Shown here one piece after another: positions 10,561 to 22,062 of a stretch of DNA of 64,000 nt; the stretch's first letter is position 1, and each line of letters begins with the position of its first letter. A program made the position numbers and the translations under genes. Below the pieces are notes generated by a model. The model worked only from the letters and a program-made list of their open reading frames with translations. It searched no databases and was not told the DNA's origin. This DNA is from Macrophomina tecta (lineage: Eukaryota; Ascomycota; Dothideomycetes; Botryosphaeriales; Botryosphaeriaceae), in assembly GCA_024180945.1 (NCBI GenBank), contig JAKSGN010000003.1, forward strand, positions 2,666,001 to 2,730,000, in the 5' to 3' direction.

Positions 10561-12879
10561 GCGATGACGGGAGCGGAGCGCGCTGGTTCGCCTGCGTCCC
10601 GTGTAATCAGGGGATATGGAGTTGCAGAGAAAGAAGGGGTGCTTGGGGGTTGGGCATTATGGCGTTCTTTTTTTTTCTTTTTTTTTTTTGTTTGTTTGGA
10701 AAAGGATTGGATTCGCGCTTTTGTTTCTGGGGCATTTTTTTGGGTTTGCCTGGTAATTTTGAGGCTGGCTGGATGTGCGGTCTCTCATTCGCATTCGAGG
10801 AGGGGCAAGGGATGAAATACCATCCTTATTTGCCGCTCGACGACGATATCCCCACACTGCTGCTGTTGTTCCTGATGGGCTGCTGAGAATCTTGATTCGC
10901 GAGTGTCTGTGACTTGTCGCCCTCGCATTGACGGAGTTTAACTGGAGGCTGACTTGCTCGCGCTTCGGGCACCTGGCCATAGAACGATTGCTATACTCCC
11001 CCCGGCCTGTAGCCGTATTGACTCAGATCCGGGCGCTTCCGAGCACGTAGACGACTAATAGCTGGTGATCATATTCCAATATTTGGAGGGTTCTACTCCC
11101 CCAAGGCGGACATCCTGGCCAGTACGTGGAGTATCATGTGGGCTCCGAGCGTCTGTAGGGCTACATGGTCGCCAACCTGGCCTTCCGCGGAGAAAGATGA
11201 CCTGGATCAGTATCTCTCATCGTCACAGTCTCGATCATGTGCTGTTCTTAACCATTTCACCGGCTTGATTGGTTCTGACCCCTTAATCATGGGCTGCTTG
11301 CGTAAGCTTTGTGCTAGATCTTTCCTGCGCAATTTTTCTCCTCGATTCCATTTGGGGTGCTTTGGATGATCTATCAGTTGTGCTCGGGGGAGCTGCTGTT
11401 TCTGTTGCATTACCCCGTGAATTAATGCCAGTAGATGACTTTTCTTCAGGCGCATCTCAATGGCGGAGTCAAGCGGCCCTCCATAGCAATCATACAACTG
11501 CGTCTCAAGGACGACCAATTACGCACGCCCATGCGAGTTTATGCTCTCCGAGCGCCTTTCTGGTCCAGTTCCTCCATGCACGAATCACATGACATGATTG
11601 TTCAACCTGCTCGTCCTGTCCTTTTGTTCCATGTGTTCTAATCCGCACGGATGCACTTTGCTTCCAGGGCCGTTGCCGAGTGGCGGGCCCAAGCGTCCTA
11701 CTCCCACTCGCCTTCTACCTAAAGGCAGAACAATCAGTTTCGCGGGCGAGGCCCCCATTTTCGTTTCTTTCGAATACATAGGTGTTCACGGCGATGATAT
11801 GCGGCAAGGAGAATCATGAGTAAACGCGCCATGGACGTTCGATAACCTCTTCTCTCCCATTTCAACCCTACATACATAGCTCTCCGTCTCTTCGACATCA
11901 CGCGTCGCAGTCGAACCCTTTTTTTTTTTTTTTCCTCTGCAGTTCACCCATTTTGGGGTGAGGATTTGCCCCCTACTTTAGCCCCTGGTCTAGAAGAGCC
12001 CAAGAACGCTTTCCACCACGCGCGTACCTGTGTCCTCTGGTTTCTAGGCAGCGGGTAACTGCCGCCACCGGCCTAGCGGGGCGGCCGAGGAGGAGAAGAG
12101 AGCCGCCGGCGTTGGCGCAGGGTAGGACGCAGCAGTGGCACTCTGCGGCTGAAGAACAATCGGTGGTAAGTTCCGTCCCAGCGTAGCGCAGGCGCCTTCT
12201 CACCACCACCACCACTTCCTCCTCCTCCTTACTTCCGCCCTATGAGCCGGCTTGCACGTCCTGTTTTTTTGCTTGCTTCCTTCTCCCTCTCGATTGCTCA
12301 CCGTGCCAAGGTTTACTGTCCCCGTGCGCTCGCCGAAGTGGGTACTGTGCGTACGTAGTCTCGCTATTGGAAACGAACGACATCTCGGCCCCAGAGAGTT
12401 TGGAGGGATGGAGATAACAAACGGCTGTGCGCACGTGCATGAGGTAGGTGCAAACGGCCCGTGATATGTTTCGACCCTCGCTCGAGCTGCCTTGTCTTGG
12501 GTTGTGGAGCGGTCGCGCACTCGTACACGGGTAGGGGCCCGAATGCGTGAGGCATGTTGTCGACAAGGACAATAGCCGATGCGCAACGTGCTCTTTCTTC
12601 TTCGTTTCAGAAACGAGAGGAGCGCCATTCGGTCATGCAGAGGGAGGGACGTCTCTTTGTTCATCTTCGATGGTTGATTTTAATTTTTTTTTTTTTTTTT
12701 TTTGGAATTTTGGAATTTTGGAATTCTTCTTCAGCCAGGGGTATCTGGAGGTTCTTTAAGACTGGCCCGTGGCGGTAGATAGCAGTAAAAGAAAACGGTT
12801 AAAGATATCGGATGCCGGCCGATAGGCAGTAGTGGCAGTGACTTTCGTGAGCACAAGATAGAATGAAAGGAAAGGAAAG
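10561..12879. other. intergenic, no gene seen
   Basis: Long spacer between the SH3 gene and the 3' end of the UstYa-like gene. It contains T tracts at 10668-10689 (with one C), 11918-11933 and 12684-12703; the last is followed by a GGAATTTT repeat to about 12,726. No frame shows a recognisable domain. Confidence 0.55.
12684..12726. repeat. poly-T tract plus GGAATTTT repeat
   Basis: Twenty T followed by GGAATTTT units, visible directly in the sequence. Confidence 0.9.
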
Positions 12880-13927
12880 TCACACGCTGGTGTACTGTTG
12901 TTGCAACTGATGGCTGCCGCTGCTGCTAGCATCGCCACTGCTGAACCTCGACCGCTCCTGCCTCCGGTCGACCCAGCTACGCACGTCATCCCATCGCCGG
13001 CACGTCCGCGACGGAGCGGCGAACTCGACGCCGCTGGTGCGGGGCAGCATGGGAATGACGCTGAGGTCGGCGGAGCACTGGAGGGACTGGCGGAGGTGGT
13101 CGATGCAGTAGTCTGTGGCGTATCCAGTCAGCTCGGAGTAGATTTCTTGCAGAGGGGGGGGGGGGGGCCATTGCAAACTCACCCAACTGCTCACGATCCG
13201 CCCGCGTGGTTCGCTGCCACCCGAGTCCATCCTGCGGGCCGTGCTCGCGGTAGAAGTCGTCGTCGAGGGCAACGCGGATGGAGTTGAGGCAGGAGAGGCT
13301 GTGGAAGACGTCCAGCTCGGCGTAGACGGTGGGTAGAGTGGTGCCCGTGGAGGATGAGGGATGCTTCTCGGCGGCGGCGTTGCTACTGCCGACCAGGCCT
13401 GTCTGCAGGTAGGGAGTCACCTCCTCGTCGGAGAGAGGGAACTTGGAGCCGCTGAGCAGGTGCTTCCAGGCCCGGTCGAGGCCGGGGGTCTCGCGAGGGT
13501 TGCCAACAAACTGCGGCTCGGTGGTGTTGATCGAGCTGGAGCGGAAGAGCGAGCCGGTCGTGGAGTTGAACTTCAAGTTGCCGGTGAAGGTGCGCTGCTC
13601 GTAGCGGATGTGTGCGCGGGCGTCGCGGGATGCGGCCGAGATGGAGAAGGGGTCGAGTCGCTGGGGGACCACGGGGCATTGCGCGTTGGTGTAGAAGAAA
13701 ATGGCCAGGGCGGCAAAGAAGACGTTCGAGCAGAAGAGAGCAAAGATGAGAACATGTTGGAAGGATTGTGCGGAGAAGGATGGCCTGGGATATTCCCCCT
13801 CGGGCTCCCAGAGGTCGACGAGCGGTTGGTGTTGTGTTAGGTCCGCCACCTTCTCCTCGTCGAGGAGAGAGCAGTGGGCGGCCGGTGTGTACGCCTGCTT
13901 CTCGTGCATGTTGTTTGTTATCGGCAT
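12880..13927 (-). CDS. UstYa-like (DUF3328) membrane protein, variant motifs
   Basis: Member of the fungal UstYa/DUF3328 family. Relatives act as oxidases or cyclases in dikaritin peptide and other secondary-metabolite pathways. Exon 1 is 13183-13927 and exon 2 is 12880-13145, giving 336 residues. A single transmembrane helix lies near residues 57-80 (FALFCSNVFFAALAIFFYT). The family motifs are present but altered: the first HxxHC motif reads HSLSC (DVFHSLSCLN) and the second reads YCIDHLRQSLQC, so the second His of motif one and the leading His of motif two are replaced. The intron is only 37 nt and is mostly a C tract on the coding strand, with no clear branch point, so a length error in the homopolymer is possible. 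No other pathway gene or precursor peptide was found nearby. Family call firm; activity doubtful. Confidence 0.85.
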
Positions 13928-15213
13928 TGTTGTCGGAGGAATGGGAGGAAGAAGCGAGCGACGTGGGAGGGATAAAGAGCTCGTGGGACAAGACGCTGGG
14001 GGCGAGCCTGGTACTCTTACGAGAGCGAGCAGCCTTACGAGAGCGAGGCGCCGAGGCTGTAGGCTTTATTCTGCATCGCGGTGTCTCCGCAGGGCCCAGG
14101 CATACGAGATGGGTGGGCTCGGCTAGTGCAGCGTAGAGGGCTGGGATGTCCATCATTCCAGCGGGCGATCCACTAGCCAAGCCGGTCAAGCTTATACGAG
14201 CATGCCCCTTTTTTGCCGCATGCGGCAGCCATAACACAGCCAAGCCCCGCAGGCATTGGTCGCGCCATCAGTCCACGCCAACGCCCGCTGTTTTGCGCCA
14301 GCCGGCGCCGCGTTGACGTGCGAGCGAGCTGGTCCGGCCTTTGCACGTGGGCTCGCTGGGCGGGCGTCTCCCATGCCCAACACCGCGCGCGGAAGCACTG
14401 GTGGAAATGTCGGATTCTTCAGCTGGTCAAGCTGCTGAGGTCAGTTGCTTGGGTGAGGGGGCGTCCGGCGCAAGCGCTGAGGTCAGTGGCCTGGATGCGT
14501 CGACTCAGGCGTCAGTCAGCACCAGGACGGCGTGATCCTATCACTGCCACGCTGTGCTACGGGACTACTCGGTGTTCATGCGCGGGCTGCAAGAGTCAGT
14601 CAGAGACATGTATACGGCGGGTTGTATAGCATTGTAGGCCCTTCAACTGCCTTGAGGGCGACGTGGTCCGTGACGTTTCTCCGCACCAGCAATTTCTCGC
14701 CTAGCCCGAGGTCCTTGCGCCAACGCCGCGCTGTCTGCCCGTATTTTTAGATGCTTCTCTGACCGCTGGCGCTGGGCTGCTGCTGCCATCGGAGGCTGGC
14801 TGATTGGCGACGACAAAGTGGTGCCAAGACGACCGCGCTGTGATGGTTTTGGCGATTCAGAGCGGAGGAGGAGATTGGCCATTGAGCCATGCATGCCATC
14901 CGCTGTCCACTCATTCTTTTCTCCCCTCAACCCGCACCTTACAATATCCACAACCGACGCCATTTCATCGTCCTAGCCATCCACCACCGCCGCCCTAGGG
15001 ATGCAACCGTCTTCACGAACAGCCCTAGCGATCCTTCCGGCGCCATGTCACGGCAGTACGCAAAAACGGTCATGGTCCGCCCATCTAAATTCCTCAAGGT
15101 GCCTCCGCCCCGGCGCCCATGCATTGCCGGAACCGCTATTATTAGCCCATATGGCGGACACCTGCGTTCAGTGTTATTGCCAAGCAGCGGCGCACCTCGG
15201 CCTCGCGAGGAGC

Positions 15214-15236
15214 TTTTTTTTTTTTTTTTTTTTTTT
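15214..15236. repeat. poly-T tract (T23)
   Basis: Homopolymer of 23 T, seen directly. Confidence 0.95.
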
Positions 15237-16820
15237 CGCCTTCAGTGCCTGGCGAGGCGGAGCGGACGACTAAGCTTCCGCCATCCCTCCAATTCCGTCT
15301 ACCTGCCCGCAGCGAATGATTCCTTCCGCTGCCCAAACTCGCACACCCGCAGCTAATGATCGTTCGTTTCCGCTCAATCCTGCGCGCGCGCGTCCAACTG
15401 ACCGTCGGAATTCTTCTTCGGTTCCTCGAGCGGGAGAGATAGTTGACAGCTGTCAAGGCTCTCGCGCGGACGAGAAGCGGTCCCTGTCTGCCGGCACTTT
15501 TCAGAGAACTATCAGCAGCCATATTGCGATCCGCAAGCGTGAGCTCAGCCCTACAAATGCGGAAAACTCTGAAAACCCCTCAAGCGCCAATCCATGGCTT
15601 AAAGGGCGTCGATAAGAAGTCCTGGCCCATTTATTAGTTTTCGTGCGGGCCAGTCCATTTCAAAACCGGTGCTACCTGCAGGCAGTCCTGATGGCGGCAG
15701 GGTAGGATTTTTAGGCAGCAGAGCTTCTCTTCTCCCTTTCCCGACCGCTCGCTTCGATGAAGGCGGACTGGGTACCCACTCTCGATTCTGCCCTGGCCGG
15801 TGCTCCCGTGAGGAGAGGTATCCGGGCCATCCCACACTTGGTACACAATCCCGATCTGGTGGGGCACTTGATCTCCCCCCAGGAAGGCTTGGCTCAGGGC
15901 TTGACCCTTGAAAGTACAACATGATGACCAGTGCGCAAAGAACTACCGCGGATAAGGCGCGGGGCTGTTTGGCACTCGAGTAGAGCCTCCCACCCCGCAG
16001 GTGTTCTTGTGGAAAATATTTCCGAGGTCCCACTTCGTCCGGAACTGCCGAAAATTGTCAGTGCGAGGAGAAATCGCCGTCGCTGACAAAGCCGACTGCG
16101 GCTCGATAGGATAACACGAGATATCGAAACTGTGCCACTTTGCTCTAGTGGAACCTCAATTTTTCCAGTGGGAAGGGACGAATGTCGCCGCCTCCGTTTC
16201 TGACCACTGCCAGGGTGGTGAACTGGAGCTGAGAATCGAGGGTATGGGCCTCCCAGTTTCGGAATGGTGATCTCTGCATGCGCCGGCTACCTCGTATTGC
16301 TGGAGTGTAATCAGCCGGAAATCTGCCTCGACACCAATATGCGAACAGTCGAATCCCCTTACGGGCAGGATTGGGTGATATGGCGCATCCAAGGATCAAC
16401 AAACGCTTTTCCATTGTCGCAGAAAGTCAGTACTGTCGGCTCGGTCGAGTCTGTCTCCTCGGAGCCCAAGGAAACCCCATGCCGCTCGGCAAGACTTCTT
16501 GCTGACCCCTTTCCGACAACAGGCACTAGGCCGCACTGAAACCAACTTGGTCTTGCTGCCGTTCCACTCCAAGGTTCGCTTGAAGTCTGTTCGAATTCCT
16601 TGCTTCTCGACTTGTTGCGTTTGAGCGTAGCCCCCAAGAAGAGGGGCGATCACCTCAGCGCTCATACACGCGGGTGAAAGATCGAAGATCACTCGTATCT
16701 GACGCTCGATACGCCCGCATAACGTCAGCCATCGATTCATGCTACGCGACGAAAGAAACCCCGACCAGATGGAGCTAGCTCGTCAGTCTTGGCGCCGACG
16801 TCAAGCGTCTCAACTACTCG

Positions 16821-16845
16821 ACCACCACCACCACCACCACCACCA
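16821..16845. repeat. (ACC)n microsatellite
   Basis: About eight ACC units in a row, seen directly. Confidence 0.95.
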
Positions 16846-17528
16846 TCGCGCCCGGGGCTGTGGGCCAGTACCATCCACCAACTGTGCATATATCGTATCC
16901 ACATGTGATTCGTGGTGTCTGTGGCGTACCATTTGTGTAAGACAGCACAGCGAGAGTGGAGTTGAAAGGTCGGGTAACCCGCGGTCATGTAAGTCCTTAC
17001 TCAGTCGCACGATAAGGGAACAAATACGAAGTTAGCTGGCGACTGACTGTCCAGCTTCATAGTACATCTCCGCAAACTCACGTGGTCGTGATGGCGACTC
17101 GCCTTTCTGCTACTGCCGACTGGTGCTTGGTGACGACATCAACGTAGCGTTGAAATTTAGGCGCCTTTAACCGCTCAAGCTTTGCCCAAAATGGCTGCTA
17201 TTGGAGTCATCACTTCATGCAAGAAATTCATCCTACCGGCACCCGACCTTGAATATCAAAAATGGTCTCATTCGGCTCGGTTTCCTCCCACACTGACGAG
17301 TCCTCAACGTAATGAGAAGTAACTAAAGTGCATTTGTTCCACCCAGATTTTGTTTTCTCAACAAGGGAGGAAGAGCACATCGTGAGAAACTCTATCAACG
17401 CCAAGAACCCACAGTCCCTGCCCCTGGAGGCAAGAATTATATCTCCGAATAAAGACCCGCCGCGCAAAAGAAACTTCATATGCTCTTAGGCTCCTGACAA
17501 AGCAAAAAAGACAAAAGAGAAAATTTAT

Positions 17529-17657
17529 TTCCGTTACCGGGAATCGAACCCGGGCCGCTCCGGCTCACAGACTCTTATCGAGAATTAGAATGTTTTGACC
17601 ATTCAACCTCGGAATCCAGTTGAAAGCGGAGAATCCTAACCCCTAGACCATAACGGA
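17529..17657 (-). tRNA. tRNA-Glu(UUC) with intron
   Basis: Folds on the minus strand. The acceptor stem TCCGTTA/TAACGGA is perfect. The D arm is GTCTAGGGGTTAGGAT, the anticodon stem is CTCCG/CGGAG, and the T arm is CCGGGTTCGATTCCCGG. The loop C-T-TTC-A places anticodon TTC at positions 34-36. Exon 1 (37 nt) is 17621-17657 and exon 2 (35 nt including the discriminator) is 17529-17563. Between them, after position 37, lies a 57-nt intron at 17564-17620, the canonical place for nuclear tRNA introns. Downstream on the transcript is a T-rich stretch suited to Pol III termination. Internal A and B boxes are intact. Confidence 0.95.
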
Positions 17658-18262
17658 GGTGGAAGTGTATGAGTAAGCGATTTGTTTGTCAAAAATATAT
17701 AGGCAAACAAAACAGTTTCGGAAAGAAGAACACGAGAAATTCGTGATGTGAGCTTCTTTCCAAGCTTCAAATCTGATTATGAAAGTGTATTGAACTGACT
17801 CTGTGATATTTCATCCTTCTGAAACTCCATGGCGGTACTCAGGGGCGTTATCTTTTGGAATATCAGTTATGCCTACATCTAGGGAGGCCAGGCTTGGCAA
17901 TGAGAACACGTAGATTACTATAGGTTGCCATGATGTAGTCTGCAGCCATAATTTGCACTAAACCAAGTTAGAATTACTATTAATTCTTGACTATTGCACA
18001 GATCGGGTGCTCAACGAGCTGTTGATTGCAATGGGCCCCGCTCTTGGTAGCAACGCCGAGATGTTTCATATGATTACATTATAGCCCATTGAATCAGGGA
18101 CAGTCAAAAAGTTCTCCTACGGACTCGATATTTGCTATCCAGGAATGCTCCGGATGTAAGGCTAGTTGATCTCAATATTGAATGTCTCTTGTTAAATACA
18201 TTGCGCTTGCTCCCCTCAAGCAGCCCTTGATCAATACGAACTGAGGTTGCCCTCAGCTCCCG
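17658..18262. other. intergenic, no gene seen
   Basis: AT-rich spacer upstream of the tRNA-Glu gene. No frame of interest. Confidence 0.6.
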
Positions 18263-18998
18263 TCAAACCCCTTGACTGAGCACTTCTACTACCGGAAACC
18301 TAGCTGCAAGTAAAGCTTGAAGGCAGCCTGGAGGACTTTTCACCATATTCCCCCCAACGAATGAGACTTTCAACGCCCATGAGGCCTTGTATGCTGAATT
18401 CGGCTCTTCAAACCCCAATTTCAGCGCCACCTTCAGCGCGCTCGAGCTCTGAGCTGCTAGCCACAACCCTCCACCTGACACCGCCCGCACCAGCAGTGCC
18501 ATACCCCTCAAGAACCTGCCTGGCCGCAGACGCAGACGCTCTCACCACCACCCCGAACCGCTTGACCTTTGCCACAAGCAACGGAACATCCTTGACATGA
18601 GATCTCTCCACCTTTGTCCCCTGCCACGCCCACGACGCAGAGCAATCCGCATCCCACGCCGCCTCGCCCACACCCGCCCCCAAGCGAACTCGGACAGCTG
18701 CTCTACAGTGTGACGGCGCTTGTGAATGTGGTAGATCAGCCACCGATGTCGGCGCCGTTGGTTTGGCGACCGGGTGAAGTAGATTAGCTGGCGGGCTGTC
18801 GTGATGTGCTCGTCGATGTCGGAGGCGGGGATGGTTCATCTGTTACTAGCGGAAGGGTAGGCGTGAGGGTCATTCTTGGGCGGGCTCACGGGGTGAGGCA
18901 CGGTCTGCGCTTGCGTAGCTGTTGAAGGTGTCCAGGAAACTGACGTGGCCTGCGAGCAGGATGCGCGATAGCGGAGTGTTCTTCTGTACTCGGGTCAT
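18263..18998 (-). pseudogene. unrecognised decayed gene
   Basis: I do not recognise the family. On the minus strand the sequence begins with a good Met at 18998 (MTRVQKNTPLSRILLAGH). It continues in a second frame (SPPKNDPHAYPSASNR), meets a TGA, and carries on in that frame with ASDIDEHITTARQLIYFTR and RWLIYHIHKRRHTVEQLSEF. A third stretch ends at 18263 with VSFVGGNMVKSPPGCLQALL and a stop. Composition is protein-like, but at least one frameshift and one stop interrupt it. Undetected introns could explain part of this. It may be a hypothetical fungal gene in decay, or a live gene whose splicing I cannot see. Confidence 0.35.
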
Positions 18999-19979
18999 TA
19001 TCCCTCCCTTGCGGTCTGCCGAGAAAGCTTCGTGCCTTGACTTGGGGAAGCTGCTATTGAGGTGATTCCTGTTGCGGTGGGCGATACCGAAAGTGAAGTG
19101 AGCTTAGCGTGGCCCGCTCTCTCTCTTTCTCTCTCATGGTGGTTTCGGGGTGGATCAGCGCCGCTGATAGGGCTTCTCATGGATGTTTCAGCAAAATCGG
19201 AACGAGTGAGGCTCGCCATGTTGCACGCTGGCAGGCGCGGGCTTGGATGCATTTAAGAAGCTGGGGGGCGGACAAGATGATAGTATAGTAGTGCACGTGG
19301 TGGGCTGGAGGAGCCGCATAATACTCCGGATACCGGGCGCGTAAAGAGCGGGAGGCGTAGCATTTTAATTGCGTGTGGGAGAACAAGGAATTGGGAGATG
19401 AAGTTTAAAAAAACAATTAGGAGCATGCCTGGAAGATGGAAAAGATGCTAATACGAACGCCGAGACATTCAGAGTATCTTTCCGGGGTTTTTTTTTTTTT
19501 TTTTTGGGTGCACCGGTGCTGAGACATCGAGATAGTATATAGAAACGATTCAGGGAGAGCGGACATACTTCCTGGCGCCCTGCTCAAGGGCGGAAGATTC
19601 TTCTCGGTTTTTGTCAGTTATTCTGATATGGAAAAGAGTTCGGTGCAGGCAATTATACGCTTGTGATATGAACTCGATTTGACAAGCTTTCGATTATGAA
19701 ATAAAGATTAATGAAAGCAGACTTTTTGTGGTAAATTATAGAGAATAGGAGATCCACTGACGGGACAGGAAAAAGAATGTAGAGGAAGACGAAGGCAAAA
19801 AAGGTTTAGTCATAAGCATCACATCATTTGAGCAAACACCTACCCATGGCTTTTGCAGGTCTCCCAAGACACAGAGCCCGTAAGAAAGAAAGGAAGGAAG
19901 GAAGGAAGGAAGGAAGGAAGAGATCAACACGGAAGGAGATACTAAGAGAATGCTGTGAGCTCCATACTGATAGAGCCTC
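18999..19979. other. intergenic with simple repeats
   Basis: Holds a T18 tract (19488-19505) and a GGAA microsatellite (about 19890-19920). No gene seen. Confidence 0.6.
19890..19920. repeat. (GGAA)n microsatellite
   Basis: About seven GGAA/AAGG units in tandem, downstream of the 2EXR-like gene stop. Confidence 0.9.
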
Positions 19980-21086
19980 TCATTTCACGACGTCTGGCGC
20001 ACGGATGTCAAGATCCTCCTGGCAAGAGTTGGCCGAATTCGCAAACCGTCCGACGGTTCTCCAGCGACCAGGGTACACGGGTGCTTGTTCCGGCTTACCC
20101 TGCGTCTTCAGTTTTGCCTTCGGCCAGACCACTTCACAGGCTTCTGCTTCTGGGCCGTCCTTTACATCAGAGCCAGGAAGGCGGCGAAGGATCAGCTGTC
20201 GCAAACGCCGATAGAAGCGTTCCTGAGAGGCCCAGTCTTCTTTGTAGTCCGGGTTTGATTCACCATCCCACGCCGTCATGTCAATATGGTCATACGCTGC
20301 CAGCTTATCACCATGGACATCAGCCATCGCTTCAATCCAATGGCGGCAACCATTGAAAACGGCCATGGCTTGATCCTCGGCATCGAAGTTGTCGGCAGAC
20401 GGGAAGGGCCGTAGCCATTGCAGACGGAATAATTGCAGGTCGGTTGCATGCGCGAGCGGATACAGGCCGGACAGGAAGGCGGCGTCTCGGGGGGCTTCGG
20501 GGGTGAAGTCCTTGCCTTTCCATATCCAAAGGAAGCGCAAGTATTTTACCGAGTCGCCAATCTGGACGAGAAAATGGGGCAGCTCAATGAAGTTCATGAA
20601 GAAGCCGTTCTGGCTATAGAGGACGGAGGTGGCCTCTCGATGGATCTGCCGACAGGCTCGCAGCAGGGGAACGGACAAGCGGTGGCCGCAGGCAGATCTA
20701 TACAGCCAGATGGAACGCAACATGCGGCGGATGTGGTAGCCAGACTTGTGCTGCTCGCTGGCGAGGCATCGTGAGATGAGCGGGCCAGCTTCAGCGTGGT
20801 CGGCGGTCGGATGGCGGAGTTCTTCTCGGCCGGCGAAGCGAATCACAAGCCAGTGTCGGTGCCTCGGACCCTCGAATTGGCAGTCGTGGGCGATGAAGTT
20901 CAGCGGGCGCGGAAAGCAGCCGCCGGGCAGGTCGTCGTTCCAGGGAGCGACCAAGGCGTATTCGTAGATGTGGTTACGAATCTCGGCGGGCAGGTCCAGG
21001 AAGGAGACTGTGGCGGCGGGGGTCGGTGCAGAGCTGGAGGTCTTGTGTGATAGCGGTATGTAAGCTCGCGGGGTCAAGGCAGGCAA
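19980..21086 (-). CDS. 2EXR/F-box-like protein
   Basis: Single-exon protein of 368 residues from the large, mostly uncharacterised fungal family that starts with a leucine-rich F-box-like segment (SFLDLPAEIRNHIYEYALV, about residues 28-46) and carries a second signature, LLRACRQIHREATSVLYSQN (about 142-161), in the middle. The family is described as 2EXR or F-box-like; a role in substrate recognition for ubiquitin ligases is suggested for some members but not shown. The C-terminal third has charged stretches and no recognisable domain. The start is the first Met of the frame, giving a 25-residue low-complexity leader. No functional link to neighbours. Confidence 0.85.
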   Translation of the reverse strand: MPALTPRAYIPLSHKTSSSAPTPAATVSFLDLPAEIRNHIYEYALVAPWNDDLPGGCFPRPLNFIAHDCQFEGPRHRHWLVIRFAGREELRHPTADHAEAGPLISRCLASEQHKSGYHIRRMLRSIWLYRSACGHRLSVPLLRACRQIHREATSVLYSQNGFFMNFIELPHFLVQIGDSVKYLRFLWIWKGKDFTPEAPRDAAFLSGLYPLAHATDLQLFRLQWLRPFPSADNFDAEDQAMAVFNGCRHWIEAMADVHGDKLAAYDHIDMTAWDGESNPDYKEDWASQERFYRRLRQLILRRLPGSDVKDGPEAEACEVVWPKAKLKTQGKPEQAPVYPGRWRTVGRFANSANSCQEDLDIRAPDVVK

Positions 21087-22062
21087 TTGGGAGGCGTGAT
21101 TGGCGCACCGGATCGGAGAAGCTAGTCATTGCGAAGGGAGCTAAGAGTTAGGGACGGAGGAGATCGTGGCTCGGGCTTCGTGGGAAAAGGAGGTTGGCCT
21201 CGGTCACCAGGCGCCAGAAAGCCCCACTGAGTGGAGACCTCGCCCGGTCCGACTCGTCGTCCGGGGAAAGGCCCGACCATGGCTGGTGTCTATTTCGAAG
21301 GATCTACCTGCTGGTGGTGGAGAGAAGCAACCCGATTTTTCGCTCGCACGACCTTTGCATGTGCGAAAAGCCTAACGTCCATTCGGCTCAACATGCCCCC
21401 GGACGCGTTGCCTGGACACGCCTGGCGATTTGAGGGGAAGTCAACACAGGAGCATGAATGCCAATCAACTGCAGGCGCGGGAGTTACGACGCAGCCGTGC
21501 TCCAAGAAGGGGCATCGTGCCCGAGGTTCGGCGACCGAGGTCCTCGCGGCTGCTGCCAAAGCGATGGGCGGGCGGGTGTTCACTGCAGCATGCAAGGGGC
21601 CAGTGTCTGGCCGCCCAGGCTGAGCTTTAGTGCTAAGCATATCGGTCGACACGTTCGCATCGCAAGAGGCCCCGGGGCCCCGATCTTTAACCTTAAAAAT
21701 CAGGCCATTGTTCTCGCAGGCTAAGAGTACATCCCCTGCGCCCTGATTGGGTTGGTTCTGGAGGGCGCATGCGCGCGTGGGCCTCTCTCCGCAGTTTGAG
21801 GGATCGGCATTTCCGAGCACGGATGGGGTCTGCACGCTGGGGCTGCTCTCTTCCCCACCGCGCCCTTTCCGCCGTCAACTACCGCGCGGTCGGCAGAAGC
21901 CCTCGCGCTGAACGCCCAGCTTTTCCTCCACGATTCGCGTCTGGGCGTGTCTGGGCGCCCGGCTCCTGTGCTGCTACAAGAGTCACAGCCGCGCCCTCTC
22001 GTCGGATCTTGTCCTCGAGCCGCCAACTCAATCTCCCGCTCTGAAAGCTTCGCACCAGCACG
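21087..22062. other. intergenic, divergent promoter region
   Basis: Upstream region of the 2EXR-like gene (-) and the Dal5-like transporter (+). GC-rich overlapping frames without domains. No operator recognised. Confidence 0.55.

Larger units (their letters stand above)
13928..17528. other. intergenic with possible decayed coding sequence
   Basis: Upstream region of the UstYa-like gene, then a 3 kb tract with no intact gene. On the minus strand between about 15,600 and 16,990 several frames look protein-like but are out of phase with each other, for example IFDLSPACMSAEVIAPLLGG near 16,650 and FRTKWDLGNIFHKNTC near 16,030. I do not recognise them; a degraded gene is one reading, chance another. 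T tract at 15214-15236; ACC microsatellite at 16821-16845. Confidence 0.35.

Noticed and set aside
10677..13927. Search for a ribosomal-peptide precursor with Kex2-separated repeats near the UstYa-like gene
   Set aside because: No frame with a signal peptide and repeated Lys-Arg-bounded cores was found within the flanking spacers.
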